A stretch of 49,590 nt of DNA from a virus, in IMG/VR virus record IMGVR_UViG_3300021962_000166, positions 1-49,590 of that record. The stretch is one strand, 5' to 3'. The position numbers were made by a program, and so were the translations under genes. The notes beneath the pieces are model-generated. The model did no database searches. It saw nothing but the letters and a program-made list of their open reading frames with translations, and had not been told where the DNA came from. This document shows positions 1 to 6,680 of the stretch, piece after piece (the first letter of the stretch is position 1; each line of letters begins with the position of its first letter).

Positions 1-45
1 GATCGATTGTGAACAAGTTGTGGAGTAGCCATATGTCACTGATTT

Positions 46-53
46 TAAATTTG
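46..53 (+). promoter_or_regulatory. Candidate -7 box TAAATTTG ahead of first early gene
   Basis: TAAATTTG matches the Bacteroidetes primary sigma -7 consensus TAnnTTTG and ends 9 nt before the ATG at 63. No well-placed TTG -33 box is visible at 17-23 nt; the nearest TTG is 25 nt away. The same box-to-ATG arrangement recurs before many late genes, which supports it. Confidence 0.45.
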
Positions 54-62
54 TTAAACCAT

Positions 63-467
63 ATGCTAAGCGTAAGAATTGTAGAAGCCAAGGTAAACGG
101 CATCCCTTTGTGGAGGGTCTACGTCAACCAAAATGTTGAGGCCACATTCCCCACGTATGAGACGGCGTTAAAGTATGCCAAAGACAGATCAAGTTTTAAA
201 CAAAATGAAATGAAAACAAATCAATTTGAAAAGCTCCCAGAATTGTTTTGGGACAACGAAGAAGAGTCACTGAGTGCCATTGTGTATGATGCGTCATTGG
301 ACCCAATGACCATCTTGTTTAACGGAAGCGGATCAATCACAATTAAGACCGAGTCTTTGTCTTTTATTGATCTAGATGAGCATGTATTTGACACGATCAA
401 AAAACTCATTGATCAGGCTGAAGACATGTACGATGAGATTGGTGAGAATGATGAAGAAGATAATTAG
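63..467 (+). CDS. Hypothetical early protein (134 aa)
   Basis: I do not recognise a family. The protein begins MLSVRIVEAKVNG and ends in a very acidic tail (DEIGENDEEDN). The frame is open leftward to the window edge, and a GTG at 9 would give 152 aa. I prefer the ATG at 63 because a TAAATTTG promoter box lies 9 nt before it and the extra N-terminal residues (MNKLWSSHMS...) look non-conserved. The middle has short hydrophobic stretches but no membrane segment. It is the first gene of the plus-strand early arm, where phages typically carry small host-interaction proteins; that role is only inferred from position. Confidence 0.6.
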   Translation: MLSVRIVEAKVNGIPLWRVYVNQNVEATFPTYETALKYAKDRSSFKQNEMKTNQFEKLPELFWDNEEESLSAIVYDASLDPMTILFNGSGSITIKTESLSFIDLDEHVFDTIKKLIDQAEDMYDEIGENDEEDN

Positions 468-477
468 CAGACTAACC

Positions 478-636
478 ATGCGAGAAGTATGCTTCGGGGT
501 ATGGGACGATCAAGAGAAGCAGGCCATATACATCTACCAAGATGCGTATGGCCAGTTTTGGGACGCTTACTATCCATTCAGACCATGGGGGATCAGAGTA
601 AAGCATGAATTCCGTCAGTATACTGACGCTATTTAG
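478..636 (+). CDS. Hypothetical small aromatic-rich protein (52 aa)
   Basis: The reading frame can begin upstream, but the residues before MREVCFGVWDD are basic and low-complexity and lie inside the previous gene. I therefore take the ATG at 478, 11 nt after the previous stop; an ATG at 448, overlapping that gene by 20 nt, is possible. The product is rich in Y, W and F (IYIYQDAYGQFWDAYYPF) with no recognised domain. Its last codons contain a perfect 16-bp palindrome (613-628) that may be a regulatory site. Function unknown. Confidence 0.5.
   Translation: MREVCFGVWDDQEKQAIYIYQDAYGQFWDAYYPFRPWGIRVKHEFRQYTDAI
613..628. repeat. Perfect 16-bp palindrome, possible operator
   Basis: CGTCAGTATACTGACG is identical to its reverse complement. 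It lies in the last codons of the 478-636 gene, just before the regulatory gap. A related half-site, ATTCCGTCA, occurs at 609-617 and again about 32 nt later (near 641-649). A dimeric DNA-binding protein site is plausible; no repressor gene is recognised in the window. Confidence 0.5.
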
Positions 637-911
637 CTAAATTCCGTCAATTTCTGGGCCATATATCGGTCATTTATAGCTCACTTTTGAGCCATAATGT
701 GTTATTATAGTCCTAAAAGTATGCGTTTATGACCGATAAAAGCAACATTACAGCAAATAGTGTCACATAATGCACAATAATTGGGACAAGTTCCGAATTA
801 CGCTAGAATTTATACCAATAGTGCAAAATACGGCACAATTTTAAACCAAATAGACTATATGCAAACGAGTATAATCAAACTTATAAGTTTCCAAATGTAC
901 CTAAAAACATA

Positions 912-919
912 TAGTTTTG
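912..919 (+). promoter_or_regulatory. Weak candidate -7 box TAGTTTTG
   Basis: TAGTTTTG fits TAnnTTTG. Upstream there is only TTT at 888-890 (21 nt spacing), not a full TTG. It could drive the tRNA and the genes from 1131 onward. Support is positional only. Confidence 0.3.
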
Positions 920-920
920 G

Positions 921-995
921 CAAATCATACCGAACGGGAATAAACGGGCGCAAATGATTAGAAATAGGCGCAGATTATACCGAACGGGAATAAAC
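921..995. repeat. 25-bp direct repeat with exact 50-bp period
   Basis: Copies lie at 921-945 and 971-995 and differ at two positions; the shared core is ACCGAACGGGAATAAAC. A partial third resemblance (CAAATGATTA, 951-960) lies between them. Iterons of an origin or paired activator sites are both possible. No initiator protein can be assigned to them from this window. Confidence 0.6.
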
Positions 996-1035
996 AACAA
1001 TTCAACCACAATAGATGGTGGGAGCCTTGCAACAT

Positions 1036-1105
1036 AGTAAAGTAGCTCAATGGTAGAGCCCTGACTTGTAGTCTGGAGATGTATGTTCGACTCATACCTT
1101 TACTA
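1036..1105 (+). tRNA. tRNA-Thr (anticodon UGU)
   Basis: The 7-bp acceptor stem AGTAAAG/CTTTACT (1036-1042, 1098-1104) is perfect. The D arm is GCTC-AATGGTA-GAGC, and the T arm is GTATG-TTCGACT-CATAC with the canonical TTCGANT loop. The anticodon arm reads CCTGA-CTTGTAG-TCTGG, giving anticodon TGT with U33 and A37, as in bacterial tRNA-Thr(UGU). Two oddities: a T-T mismatch in the anticodon stem and no separate base 26 between the D and anticodon stems. CCA is not encoded; the discriminator is A. A tRNA-Tyr reading of the loop was rejected because the stem then fails to pair. Confidence 0.8.
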
Positions 1106-1130
1106 CTAAATTAAACCACAATAAAAGATA

Positions 1131-1340
1131 ATGAAACAGACACCAATGCAAGAAATGTTGGAGTGGGTTAGAGAAACCCTACCAATGGATTTAGACACGC
1201 CAAGAATGATTGAAGAAAAGATTGAAGCAATGCTTGAGAAAGAGAAAGAGGTTATTATGGATGCTTATATATTTGGTATTCAAGATGAATATGTAATTGG
1301 CTCACAACGATACTACAACGAAACCTTTAACACTAAATGA
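1131..1340 (+). CDS. Hypothetical phage protein ending in YYNETF motif (69 aa)
   Basis: A small helical, charged protein (EMLEWVRETLP, then EEKIEAMLEKEKEVIMDAYIFG). The C-terminus QRYYNETFNTK resembles a short motif I associate with many small Bacteroidetes prophage and phage proteins of unknown role; this is recalled similarity, not a search. It begins 25 nt after the tRNA, and its stop is one base before the ATG of the HNH gene, so the two are probably co-transcribed. No catalytic motif is visible. Confidence 0.7.
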   Translation: MKQTPMQEMLEWVRETLPMDLDTPRMIEEKIEAMLEKEKEVIMDAYIFGIQDEYVIGSQRYYNETFNTK

Positions 1341-1341
1341 A

Positions 1342-1719
1342 ATGGAGAACTGGACTAAACTATATTGCTCAGACTACTACGAGGTGAGTGACGCAGGAAA
1401 TGTTAGAAGCGTTGAAAGAGTTGTGCCACATTCCAGATACGGGAAGATGAAACAAAAGGGTAAGGTGTTGAATACGGCTACCAATAAACACGGGTACAAA
1501 CTCTTTACAATAAGCGAAAACGATGTTAAGTCAACCATCTATGTACATACCGCTGTATTTAATTCATTTAACGGAACTGAGCCTGACGGGTGTAGATTTA
1601 ATGTCATTGACCACATAGATGGAGATGTATTAAACAATAGATTAGATAATCTTCAGCGCATTAGTCAATCAGAGAATGTACTTAAAGGAGATAGACATAA
1701 ATACACAAAAGAGAAATGA
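1342..1719 (+). CDS. HNH endonuclease with NUMOD4 domain (125 aa)
   Basis: The N-terminus (WTKLYCSDYYEVSDAGNVRS) is a NUMOD4-type DNA-binding motif of homing endonucleases. The C-terminal half carries the HNH core, with H91 in DHIDGD followed by NNRLDNL and SQSEN (residues about 90-112). Family members make single- or double-strand DNA breaks and often act as free-standing homing endonucleases. The frame is open upstream, but the ATG at 1342 starts at the conserved domain and just after the preceding stop. It overlaps the next gene by 4 nt (ATGA). No flanking intron is evident, so it may be a free-standing selfish insert or a packaging or recombination helper. Confidence 0.88.
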   Translation: MENWTKLYCSDYYEVSDAGNVRSVERVVPHSRYGKMKQKGKVLNTATNKHGYKLFTISENDVKSTIYVHTAVFNSFNGTEPDGCRFNVIDHIDGDVLNNRLDNLQRISQSENVLKGDRHKYTKEK

Positions 1720-1925
1720 AAGACCAAGAAAGAACATCCAACATACGACTGGATGAGGTGAAAATAACCCTACCCATAGTGTGGAGTTCAGCAAAATCAG
1801 AGATTTATGCTTTGATACTAAGGGATTCAGCTGGCGTGTATCACTACTTTAACCCTGACGGAACTTATGACGGGTATTCGGCAGATCCACATATTGATGG
1901 TGAGACAGGAACTTTTAATAACTAA
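1716..1925 (+). CDS. Hypothetical protein (69 aa)
   Basis: The start overlaps the HNH stop by 4 nt (ATGA), typical of translational coupling. The protein has a predicted beta-rich middle (EVKITLPIVW, YALILRD, VYHYFNPDGTYDGY) and no recognised domain, signal peptide or membrane segment. Its neighbours are other small early genes; I cannot assign a function. Confidence 0.6.
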   Translation: MKDQERTSNIRLDEVKITLPIVWSSAKSEIYALILRDSAGVYHYFNPDGTYDGYSADPHIDGETGTFNN

Positions 1926-1938
1926 TAACAATACCAAA

Positions 1939-2118
1939 ATGAAAACACTAGTAATTTTATCGGTATTCGCCATGGAGATCGGCGGTTACCAGTACGCATT
2001 CAAGGACTCAGCCACTGGCCAGACTGGCCGGATGAGGCTGCCTGAGCGCATGAGCGTTGGAGACACTGTAGTTATCGACTCATTGTACAGAATTGAAGGA
2101 TATATCCCAAAAAGATAG
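1939..2118 (+). CDS. Hypothetical small beta-rich protein (59 aa)
   Basis: The open frame begins inside the previous gene; the ATG at 1939 gives MKTLVILSVFAMEIGGYQYAF and a sensible compact protein. The first 12 residues are hydrophobic but are followed directly by polar beta-strand-like sequence, so a signal peptide is doubtful. The segment MSVGDTVVIDSLYRIEGYIP looks like a small barrel (SH3- or OB-like) strand pair. Unknown function. Confidence 0.55.
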   Translation: MKTLVILSVFAMEIGGYQYAFKDSATGQTGRMRLPERMSVGDTVVIDSLYRIEGYIPKR

Positions 2119-2133
2119 TACCTTTAATGTACC

Positions 2134-2373
2134 ATGATTGATAACTTGTTGACAACTTCACTTGCTTTGGACCTCAAGGCAGGGGTATTTTTGTACATTG
2201 AACATGAAAAGAGATTCATCTACTGCCATCACGTATCGATCGATAGCGACTCCGTCAAGGTCATGTTCGCTCACACCGAGACAGATGAAGGACATGTTCA
2301 AGCAGACATCTTTGACATCGATCATGATGCCATCGTGGACTACTTCCAACCATGCACAATCAACTATAATTAA
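2134..2373 (+). CDS. Hypothetical acidic protein (79 aa)
   Basis: The product is acidic and Asp/His-rich (HVSIDSDSVKV, HTETDEGHVQADIFDIDHDAIVD). No family is recognised. It sits between the 1939 gene and the DUF3310 gene in a tight same-strand run, with its ATG 16 nt after the previous stop. No membrane segment or signal is visible. Confidence 0.6.
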   Translation: MIDNLLTTSLALDLKAGVFLYIEHEKRFIYCHHVSIDSDSVKVMFAHTETDEGHVQADIFDIDHDAIVDYFQPCTINYN

Positions 2374-2374
2374 A

Positions 2375-2590
2375 ATGAACGATAACGTAAACCACCCTAG
2401 TCATTACACCCAAGGAGACATTGAGTGTATTGACGCCATCAAAGCCTCCATGTCAATATGGGAGTACCGAGGGTACTTGAAAGGCAACATCCAAAAGTAC
2501 ATTTGGAGGTACAACGACAAACTAAAGCCACAAGAGGATCTAAAGAAAGCTCAGTGGTATCTTAATCAACTAATTAATTCATTCGAATAA
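2375..2590 (+). CDS. DUF3310 family protein (71 aa)
   Basis: The sequence NHPSHYTQGDIECIDAI, then YLKGNIQKYIWRY, then EDLKKAQWYLNQLI, is the hallmark of DUF3310, a small phage family sometimes called nucleotide kinase-like or SaV-like. The biochemical role is not established. The raw frame extends 71 codons upstream over the previous gene; the ATG at 2375, one base after that gene's stop, starts right at the conserved NHPSHY block and is clearly the start. Genes of this family often sit among replication genes, as here. Confidence 0.88.
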   Translation: MNDNVNHPSHYTQGDIECIDAIKASMSIWEYRGYLKGNIQKYIWRYNDKLKPQEDLKKAQWYLNQLINSFE

Positions 2591-2592
2591 CC

Positions 2593-3216
2593 ATGCAAAA
2601 TCAAACCTATTCAACCCTATCGTCTATCAATGTAAATGATAAGACCGAGAAAAAAGGAAACCAAACCTATCTGTCTTGGGCATATGCCTGGGCAGAGGTC
2701 AAGAAACACTTTCCAAACGTACAGCGCAAGGTGTACGAGGATCCAACTGGCCAGAACTACTTCACCGACGGCAAGACATGCTGGGTGAAGGTTGGTGTTG
2801 AGATCGATGGCCTAGAGCACATCGACTACCTGCCGATCATGGACATGCGAAACAACGCTATTCCATTGGAGCGTGTTACATCATTTGATGTAAACAAGGC
2901 TATCCAACGATCAGCCACCAAGGCCATCGCCATGCACGGACTTGGTCTGTACATCTATGCCGGAGAGGACATGCCTGAGTCTGCCGCTGAGTCTGCCGCT
3001 GAGCAAATGAAGAAAGACGGGTTCAGAGCCGCCACTCAAGAAGACAAGGACAAGGCCGGAGCCATTGACCGAAAGGCATTGACCAAGTTCATGACAGCTG
3101 CCAAGAAGCGTGGCGAGACATGGGAGAAGGTCCTAGAGGCGATCGAGGCCAAGAAAGGAAAGTTAGACATCAAGACCAACGCAGAGATTTACAATGAGTA
3201 CCATCAACTTGCTTAG
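2593..3216 (+). CDS. Single-strand annealing protein, Sak3/DUF1071-like (207 aa)
   Basis: The N-terminal ~135 residues match the DUF1071/Sak3-type ssDNA-annealing family: QTYLSWAYAWAEVKKHFP near the start, a strand-rich middle (CWVKVGVEIDG), and VNKAIQRSATKAIAMHGLGLYIYAGED. Such proteins anneal complementary ssDNA in phage recombination and usually pair with an exonuclease. The partner here is the RecB-like nuclease starting at 3194, which overlaps by 23 nt. The C-terminal part (about 140-207) is Ala/Lys-rich and helical, with a short DNA-level duplication giving ESAAESAAE. An SSB gene follows. Confidence 0.82.
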   Translation: MQNQTYSTLSSINVNDKTEKKGNQTYLSWAYAWAEVKKHFPNVQRKVYEDPTGQNYFTDGKTCWVKVGVEIDGLEHIDYLPIMDMRNNAIPLERVTSFDVNKAIQRSATKAIAMHGLGLYIYAGEDMPESAAESAAEQMKKDGFRAATQEDKDKAGAIDRKALTKFMTAAKKRGETWEKVLEAIEAKKGKLDIKTNAEIYNEYHQLA

Positions 3217-3913
3217 GTCCGATGAGAACTACTACGGAGAAGAAGGCAAGAAGTACTTATCCAACTCTGACATTGGTTCTCTATTAAAAGATCCGTTCAC
3301 GTTCAGGAAGGACAAGCCCAAAACCGTTCCGATGGTGGAGGGCTCATACTTCCATACGGCTCTGCTGGAGCCCGAGAAGCTTGTGAACTTTCAATTCGTT
3401 GACGCATCAACACGTACAACCAACAAGTACAAAGAGGCTGCCGGTGGAGACATCCTGCTGTTGGAAAGCGAGAGAGCTGACCTAGACAGAATGGTCGACA
3501 CCATCCAAGGCAACATCGAGTTCTTTGATATGGTGTACGCTGAGGGTGCCAAGTTCGAGGAGCCGGCTATCGGTGAGATCAAGTCCACCATGTGGAAAGG
3601 GAAGGCCGACGTGCTGACCGCTGACTACATCGTAGACCTGAAGACAACGAGCAATATCGACGACTTCAAGTGGTCGGCTAGAAAGTACAACTACGACTCA
3701 CAGGCGTGGATATACAATCAGCTGTTCGGTGTTCCGTTGATATTCATTGTCATCGAGAAAAAGACATGCCGTACCGGATTGTTTGAATGCAGCGAGGCCT
3801 TCTTAGACGCTGGGCGTGAGAAGGTCTACAAGGCGATCGAGGTGTATAACAAGTTCTTTGCACCAGGAGCCACAGAAAAATTGTCCCAGTATTTTATTCA
3901 AGAAACCCTTTAA
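3194..3913 (+). CDS. PD-(D/E)XK exonuclease, RecB/DUF3799-like (239 aa)
   Basis: The order of motifs matches RecB/lambda-exo-type nucleases: GxxxH (G50-SYF-H54), E123 region, KGKADVL with D139, IVDLKTT with D148 and K150, and QxxxY (Q170-AWI-Y174). The LSNSDIGSLLKDPFTF start is typical of the DUF3799 RecE-like group. It probably resects dsDNA ends to feed the annealing protein encoded immediately upstream, a Red-like recombination pair. The 23-nt overlap with that gene suggests coupled translation. All key catalytic residues appear present. Family confidence is high, in vivo role inferred. Confidence 0.85.
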   Translation: MSTINLLRSDENYYGEEGKKYLSNSDIGSLLKDPFTFRKDKPKTVPMVEGSYFHTALLEPEKLVNFQFVDASTRTTNKYKEAAGGDILLLESERADLDRMVDTIQGNIEFFDMVYAEGAKFEEPAIGEIKSTMWKGKADVLTADYIVDLKTTSNIDDFKWSARKYNYDSQAWIYNQLFGVPLIFIVIEKKTCRTGLFECSEAFLDAGREKVYKAIEVYNKFFAPGATEKLSQYFIQETL

Positions 3914-3923
3914 TTAATTTTAT

Positions 3924-4232
3924 ATGTCAAGTTTAGTAACAATTTCACTCGATCTGTCTAAGATCGACAAATCACGAATCGTCGAAGGTAAGAATGGTGC
4001 CAAGTATTTGGACCTAACTATCTCTGTAAACGACGAGACCAATGACTACGGAAAGAACGCAAGCGTCTACCATTCACAAACAAAGGAGGAGCGTGACCAA
4101 AAGTCAGCCAAGTCCTATGTAGGTGGCGGCAAGGTTGTTTGGACTGATGGCAAGATCACGCAGGCTGAAAGCAAACAGCAGGCGCCAAAGCCTAAGCCAC
4201 AGCCTCAGCTGGATGACGACATGCCATTCTAA
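3924..4232 (+). CDS. ssb: Single-stranded DNA-binding protein (102 aa)
   Basis: A short OB-fold-type SSB. Strand-rich N-terminus (LVTISLDLSKIDKSRI), GAKYLDLTISVND, a long flexible K/Q/P-rich linker, and the diagnostic acidic tip LDDDMPF, through which SSBs recruit partner proteins. It is shorter than cellular SSBs (about 150-180 aa). It directly follows the exonuclease and is followed by a strong hairpin terminator, so the recombination genes plus SSB may form one transcription segment. It coats ssDNA during replication and annealing. Confidence 0.85.
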   Translation: MSSLVTISLDLSKIDKSRIVEGKNGAKYLDLTISVNDETNDYGKNASVYHSQTKEERDQKSAKSYVGGGKVVWTDGKITQAESKQQAPKPKPQPQLDDDMPF

Positions 4233-4241
4233 GTTTCACAC

Positions 4242-4263
4242 GGGGCCTTTCGGGGCCCCTTTT
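4242..4263 (+). terminator. Hairpin terminator after ssb
   Basis: Stem GGGGCC (4242-4247) and GGCCCC (4254-4259) with a 6-nt loop, followed by TTTT. It lies between ssb and the primase-helicase gene with no TAnnTTTG promoter visible downstream, so some read-through is probably needed for the genes beyond. Confidence 0.7.
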
Positions 4264-4274
4264 AATCAAACCAA

Positions 4275-6677
4275 ATGAACGTAACGATATTTAAAGACAT
4301 TAAAGACACAGAGACCCCGTTCTTTAGGAGCGTGATGGTCGTATTGGATCGCATCCGTGACGGCAAGTCGAAGGATGTTGTGTCGAAGATCCGAGCAGAG
4401 AAGGACAAGACCAAGAGGAACTTAATCAAGCAGCAGCTTCCTGCTGTGTGTTTCTCCGGTGAGTTCAACAAGAGAGAAGACAAGGCCCTTGTCAAACATA
4501 GTGGTCTTATCTGTCTTGACTTTGACAACTTCCCAGGGCGCACAGAGATGGGCTCCATGCGTGAGGTTCTAATGAAGGACAAGTACACGTTTAGTGTGTT
4601 TACGTCTCCCAGTGGAAACGGGCTAAAGGTTCTGGTCAAGATACCGGCTGATCCTGATAAGCACAGGGACTACTTTGAGGGACTTCAGAATCACTACGAC
4701 TCTGAGTACTTCGACAAGAGCTGTAAGAACATAAGCCGTGTGTGCTATGAGTCATACGACCCAATGATCTTCATCAACGAGGACAGCCTGACATGGACCG
4801 GCATCATTGAGCGTGAGTACGAGCAGTATGATGTTTCGTCTTCTGCGCCAATAATAAAGATTAAAGACAGCAACGAGATTGTTAGGCGTCTTACCCTTTG
4901 GTGGGACAAGAAGTTTGGCGTCGTGGTCGGTGAGCGCAACAACAACCTGTTCAAGCTTGCAGCAGCGTTCAATGACTTTGGTGTCAACAAGGACATGGCA
5001 CACTTCGTCATGGCTGGATACCAGCACGACGGGTTCCCTGCGTCTGAGATCAAGACCATTGTTGAGAGTGCGTACCGAGCAACGGATAAGTTTAACACAA
5101 AGTGCTTTGAGGACACTGACACCATTGACAATGTCAAGAGACAAATCAGAGGAGGTGTGCCAAAAAAAGAACTGCGGACTCAGCTTAGAGATGCTGGAGT
5201 TGAAGATTCCGCTATCGACAATGTCATTCGAGCAGCCGAGGAAGACTCGGGTGTTTCCGAGTTCTGGACCAGAAGTGACAGAGGCGTCGTCAGCATCGCT
5301 CCACATTTGTTCAAACAATTCTTAGAAAGCAATGGGTTTAGGAAATATAGGCCGGATGGGTCGGATGCGTTTATCTTCGTTAGGGTTACGAATAGCCTTA
5401 TATCGAGTACTTCGGAAGATATCATCAAGGACTTTGTACTGAGCTACCTAGAGAAGCTTGGTGACATGTCGGTGTACAATCACTTCGCTGACAAGACCAA
5501 GTACTTCAAGGAGGACTACCTGAAGCTGTTGTCTCCTGTTGACGTGTACTTCATGCAAGACACGGCAGACATATCATACCTGTACTTTAGAAACTGTGCC
5601 GTTCAGATAAAGAAGGACGACGTACGGATCATCGACTACCTAGACCTTAATGGTTTTGTGTGGAAGGATCAGGTGATTGATCGTGACTTCGAGGTGTGCA
5701 ACAGCACGAAGTGTGACTTCAAGCAGTTCATACAGAACATCAGCGGAAAGGATGGTGAGCGTGTAGGGTCCATTGAGAGTACCATTGGGTACCTACTGCA
5801 CGGACACAAGCGTTTGTCATACTCCCCTGCCGTGATCATCAATGACGAGGTGATATCTGACCAGCCTGAAGGTGGAACCGGTAAGGGCATCTTCGTCAAC
5901 GCCATCGGCAAGATGAAGAAGATGGTGACCATTGATGGCAAGGCGTTCAATTTCGAGCGATCGTTCGCATACCAATTGGTATCGGCAGATACTCAGGTGC
6001 TGACGTTTGATGACGTTAGAAAGCACTTTGACTTCGAGAGGCTGTTCTCTATCGTAACGGAGGGGATAACGCTTGAGAAGAAGAATAAGGACGCAATTAA
6101 GATACCATTTGAAAGGTCACCGAAGATTGTCATCACAACGAACTACGCCATCAAGGGATCCGGCAACTCATTCGAGAGGAGGAAGTGGGAGCTGGAGTTC
6201 AAGAAGTTCTATTCAAAGGACTATACACCATTCGAAGAGTTTGGTCGTATGCTGTTCAGTGACTGGGACGAGGACGAGTGGTGTAAGTTTGACAACTACA
6301 TGATAGGGTGTCTTCAGATGTACCTTGAGCATGGTCTGGTCAAGAGTGACTTTGTCAACTTGAAGGAGCGCAAGTTCCATGCGGAGACATGCAAAGAGTT
6401 TGCAGACTGGTGCAAGGACGAGCTTGGTACTAGGTTCAAGTACAACACGTATTTGAACGTAGCGGATCTGATGAACTCATTTACTACCGAGTACCCTGAC
6501 TTTGGTGGTCGTGGAAAGTACGCTATCTCTACACGTCAGATGTCGAGGTGGCTGACGGCCTACACTCGATTTGTATTTGGCAACGATCCGTTGGAGAGCA
6601 GAAACGCAAGAGGTAAAACCATAATGATCAAGACCCCTGATGAAGAGGTCGAGTCGGATGGTGATATTGAATTTTAA
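4275..6677 (+). CDS. Primase-helicase, VirE_N/BT4734-like plus SF3-type ATPase (800 aa)
   Basis: The N-terminus resembles the VirE_N/BT4734-like primase-polymerase domain: LDFD with D82 and D84 as metal ligands, SPSGNGLK (111-118), and NISRVCYESYDP (152-163). The C-terminal half is an SF3/D5-like helicase: Walker A GGTGKG (533-538), Walker B LTFDD (D579, D580), and sensor-like ITTNY (N623), the usual arrangement in phage DUF5906-type proteins. It should prime and unwind DNA at the fork. No separate DNA polymerase gene is seen in this window. The ATG lies 11 nt after the terminator's T-run. The next gene, a helicase, starts 4 nt after this stop. Confidence 0.85.
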   Translation: MNVTIFKDIKDTETPFFRSVMVVLDRIRDGKSKDVVSKIRAEKDKTKRNLIKQQLPAVCFSGEFNKREDKALVKHSGLICLDFDNFPGRTEMGSMREVLMKDKYTFSVFTSPSGNGLKVLVKIPADPDKHRDYFEGLQNHYDSEYFDKSCKNISRVCYESYDPMIFINEDSLTWTGIIEREYEQYDVSSSAPIIKIKDSNEIVRRLTLWWDKKFGVVVGERNNNLFKLAAAFNDFGVNKDMAHFVMAGYQHDGFPASEIKTIVESAYRATDKFNTKCFEDTDTIDNVKRQIRGGVPKKELRTQLRDAGVEDSAIDNVIRAAEEDSGVSEFWTRSDRGVVSIAPHLFKQFLESNGFRKYRPDGSDAFIFVRVTNSLISSTSEDIIKDFVLSYLEKLGDMSVYNHFADKTKYFKEDYLKLLSPVDVYFMQDTADISYLYFRNCAVQIKKDDVRIIDYLDLNGFVWKDQVIDRDFEVCNSTKCDFKQFIQNISGKDGERVGSIESTIGYLLHGHKRLSYSPAVIINDEVISDQPEGGTGKGIFVNAIGKMKKMVTIDGKAFNFERSFAYQLVSADTQVLTFDDVRKHFDFERLFSIVTEGITLEKKNKDAIKIPFERSPKIVITTNYAIKGSGNSFERRKWELEFKKFYSKDYTPFEEFGRMLFSDWDEDEWCKFDNYMIGCLQMYLEHGLVKSDFVNLKERKFHAETCKEFADWCKDELGTRFKYNTYLNVADLMNSFTTEYPDFGGRGKYAISTRQMSRWLTAYTRFVFGNDPLESRNARGKTIMIKTPDEEVESDGDIEF

Positions 6678-6680
6678 TTT

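Larger units (their letters stand above)
637..1035. promoter_or_regulatory. Non-coding early regulatory region
   Basis: About 400 A/T-rich bases have no convincing gene; the only short ATG frames end within a dozen codons. Visible structure includes an inverted repeat TATCGGTCAT (664-673) / ATGACCGATA (729-738); between its arms a small hairpin GCTCA-CTTT-TGAGC (679-692); a weak TAnnTTTG box at 912-919; and a 25-bp direct repeat with a 50-bp period (921-995). Such a cluster suits an early control region or a replication origin. It sits just ahead of the tRNA and the early gene run. Confidence 0.5.

Noticed and set aside
9-62. N-terminal extension of the first gene from a GTG start
   Set aside because: A promoter-like TAAATTTG lies within this segment and an ATG follows at a normal distance, so translation from 63 is more likely.
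376-477. Long upstream start of the 478-636 gene
   Set aside because: It overlaps the preceding gene by about 90 nt and encodes low-complexity basic sequence; a downstream ATG fits better.
1036-1105. tRNA-Tyr reading of the anticodon loop
   Set aside because: Shifting the loop to GTA breaks the anticodon stem; UGU (Thr) keeps more pairs and U33/A37.
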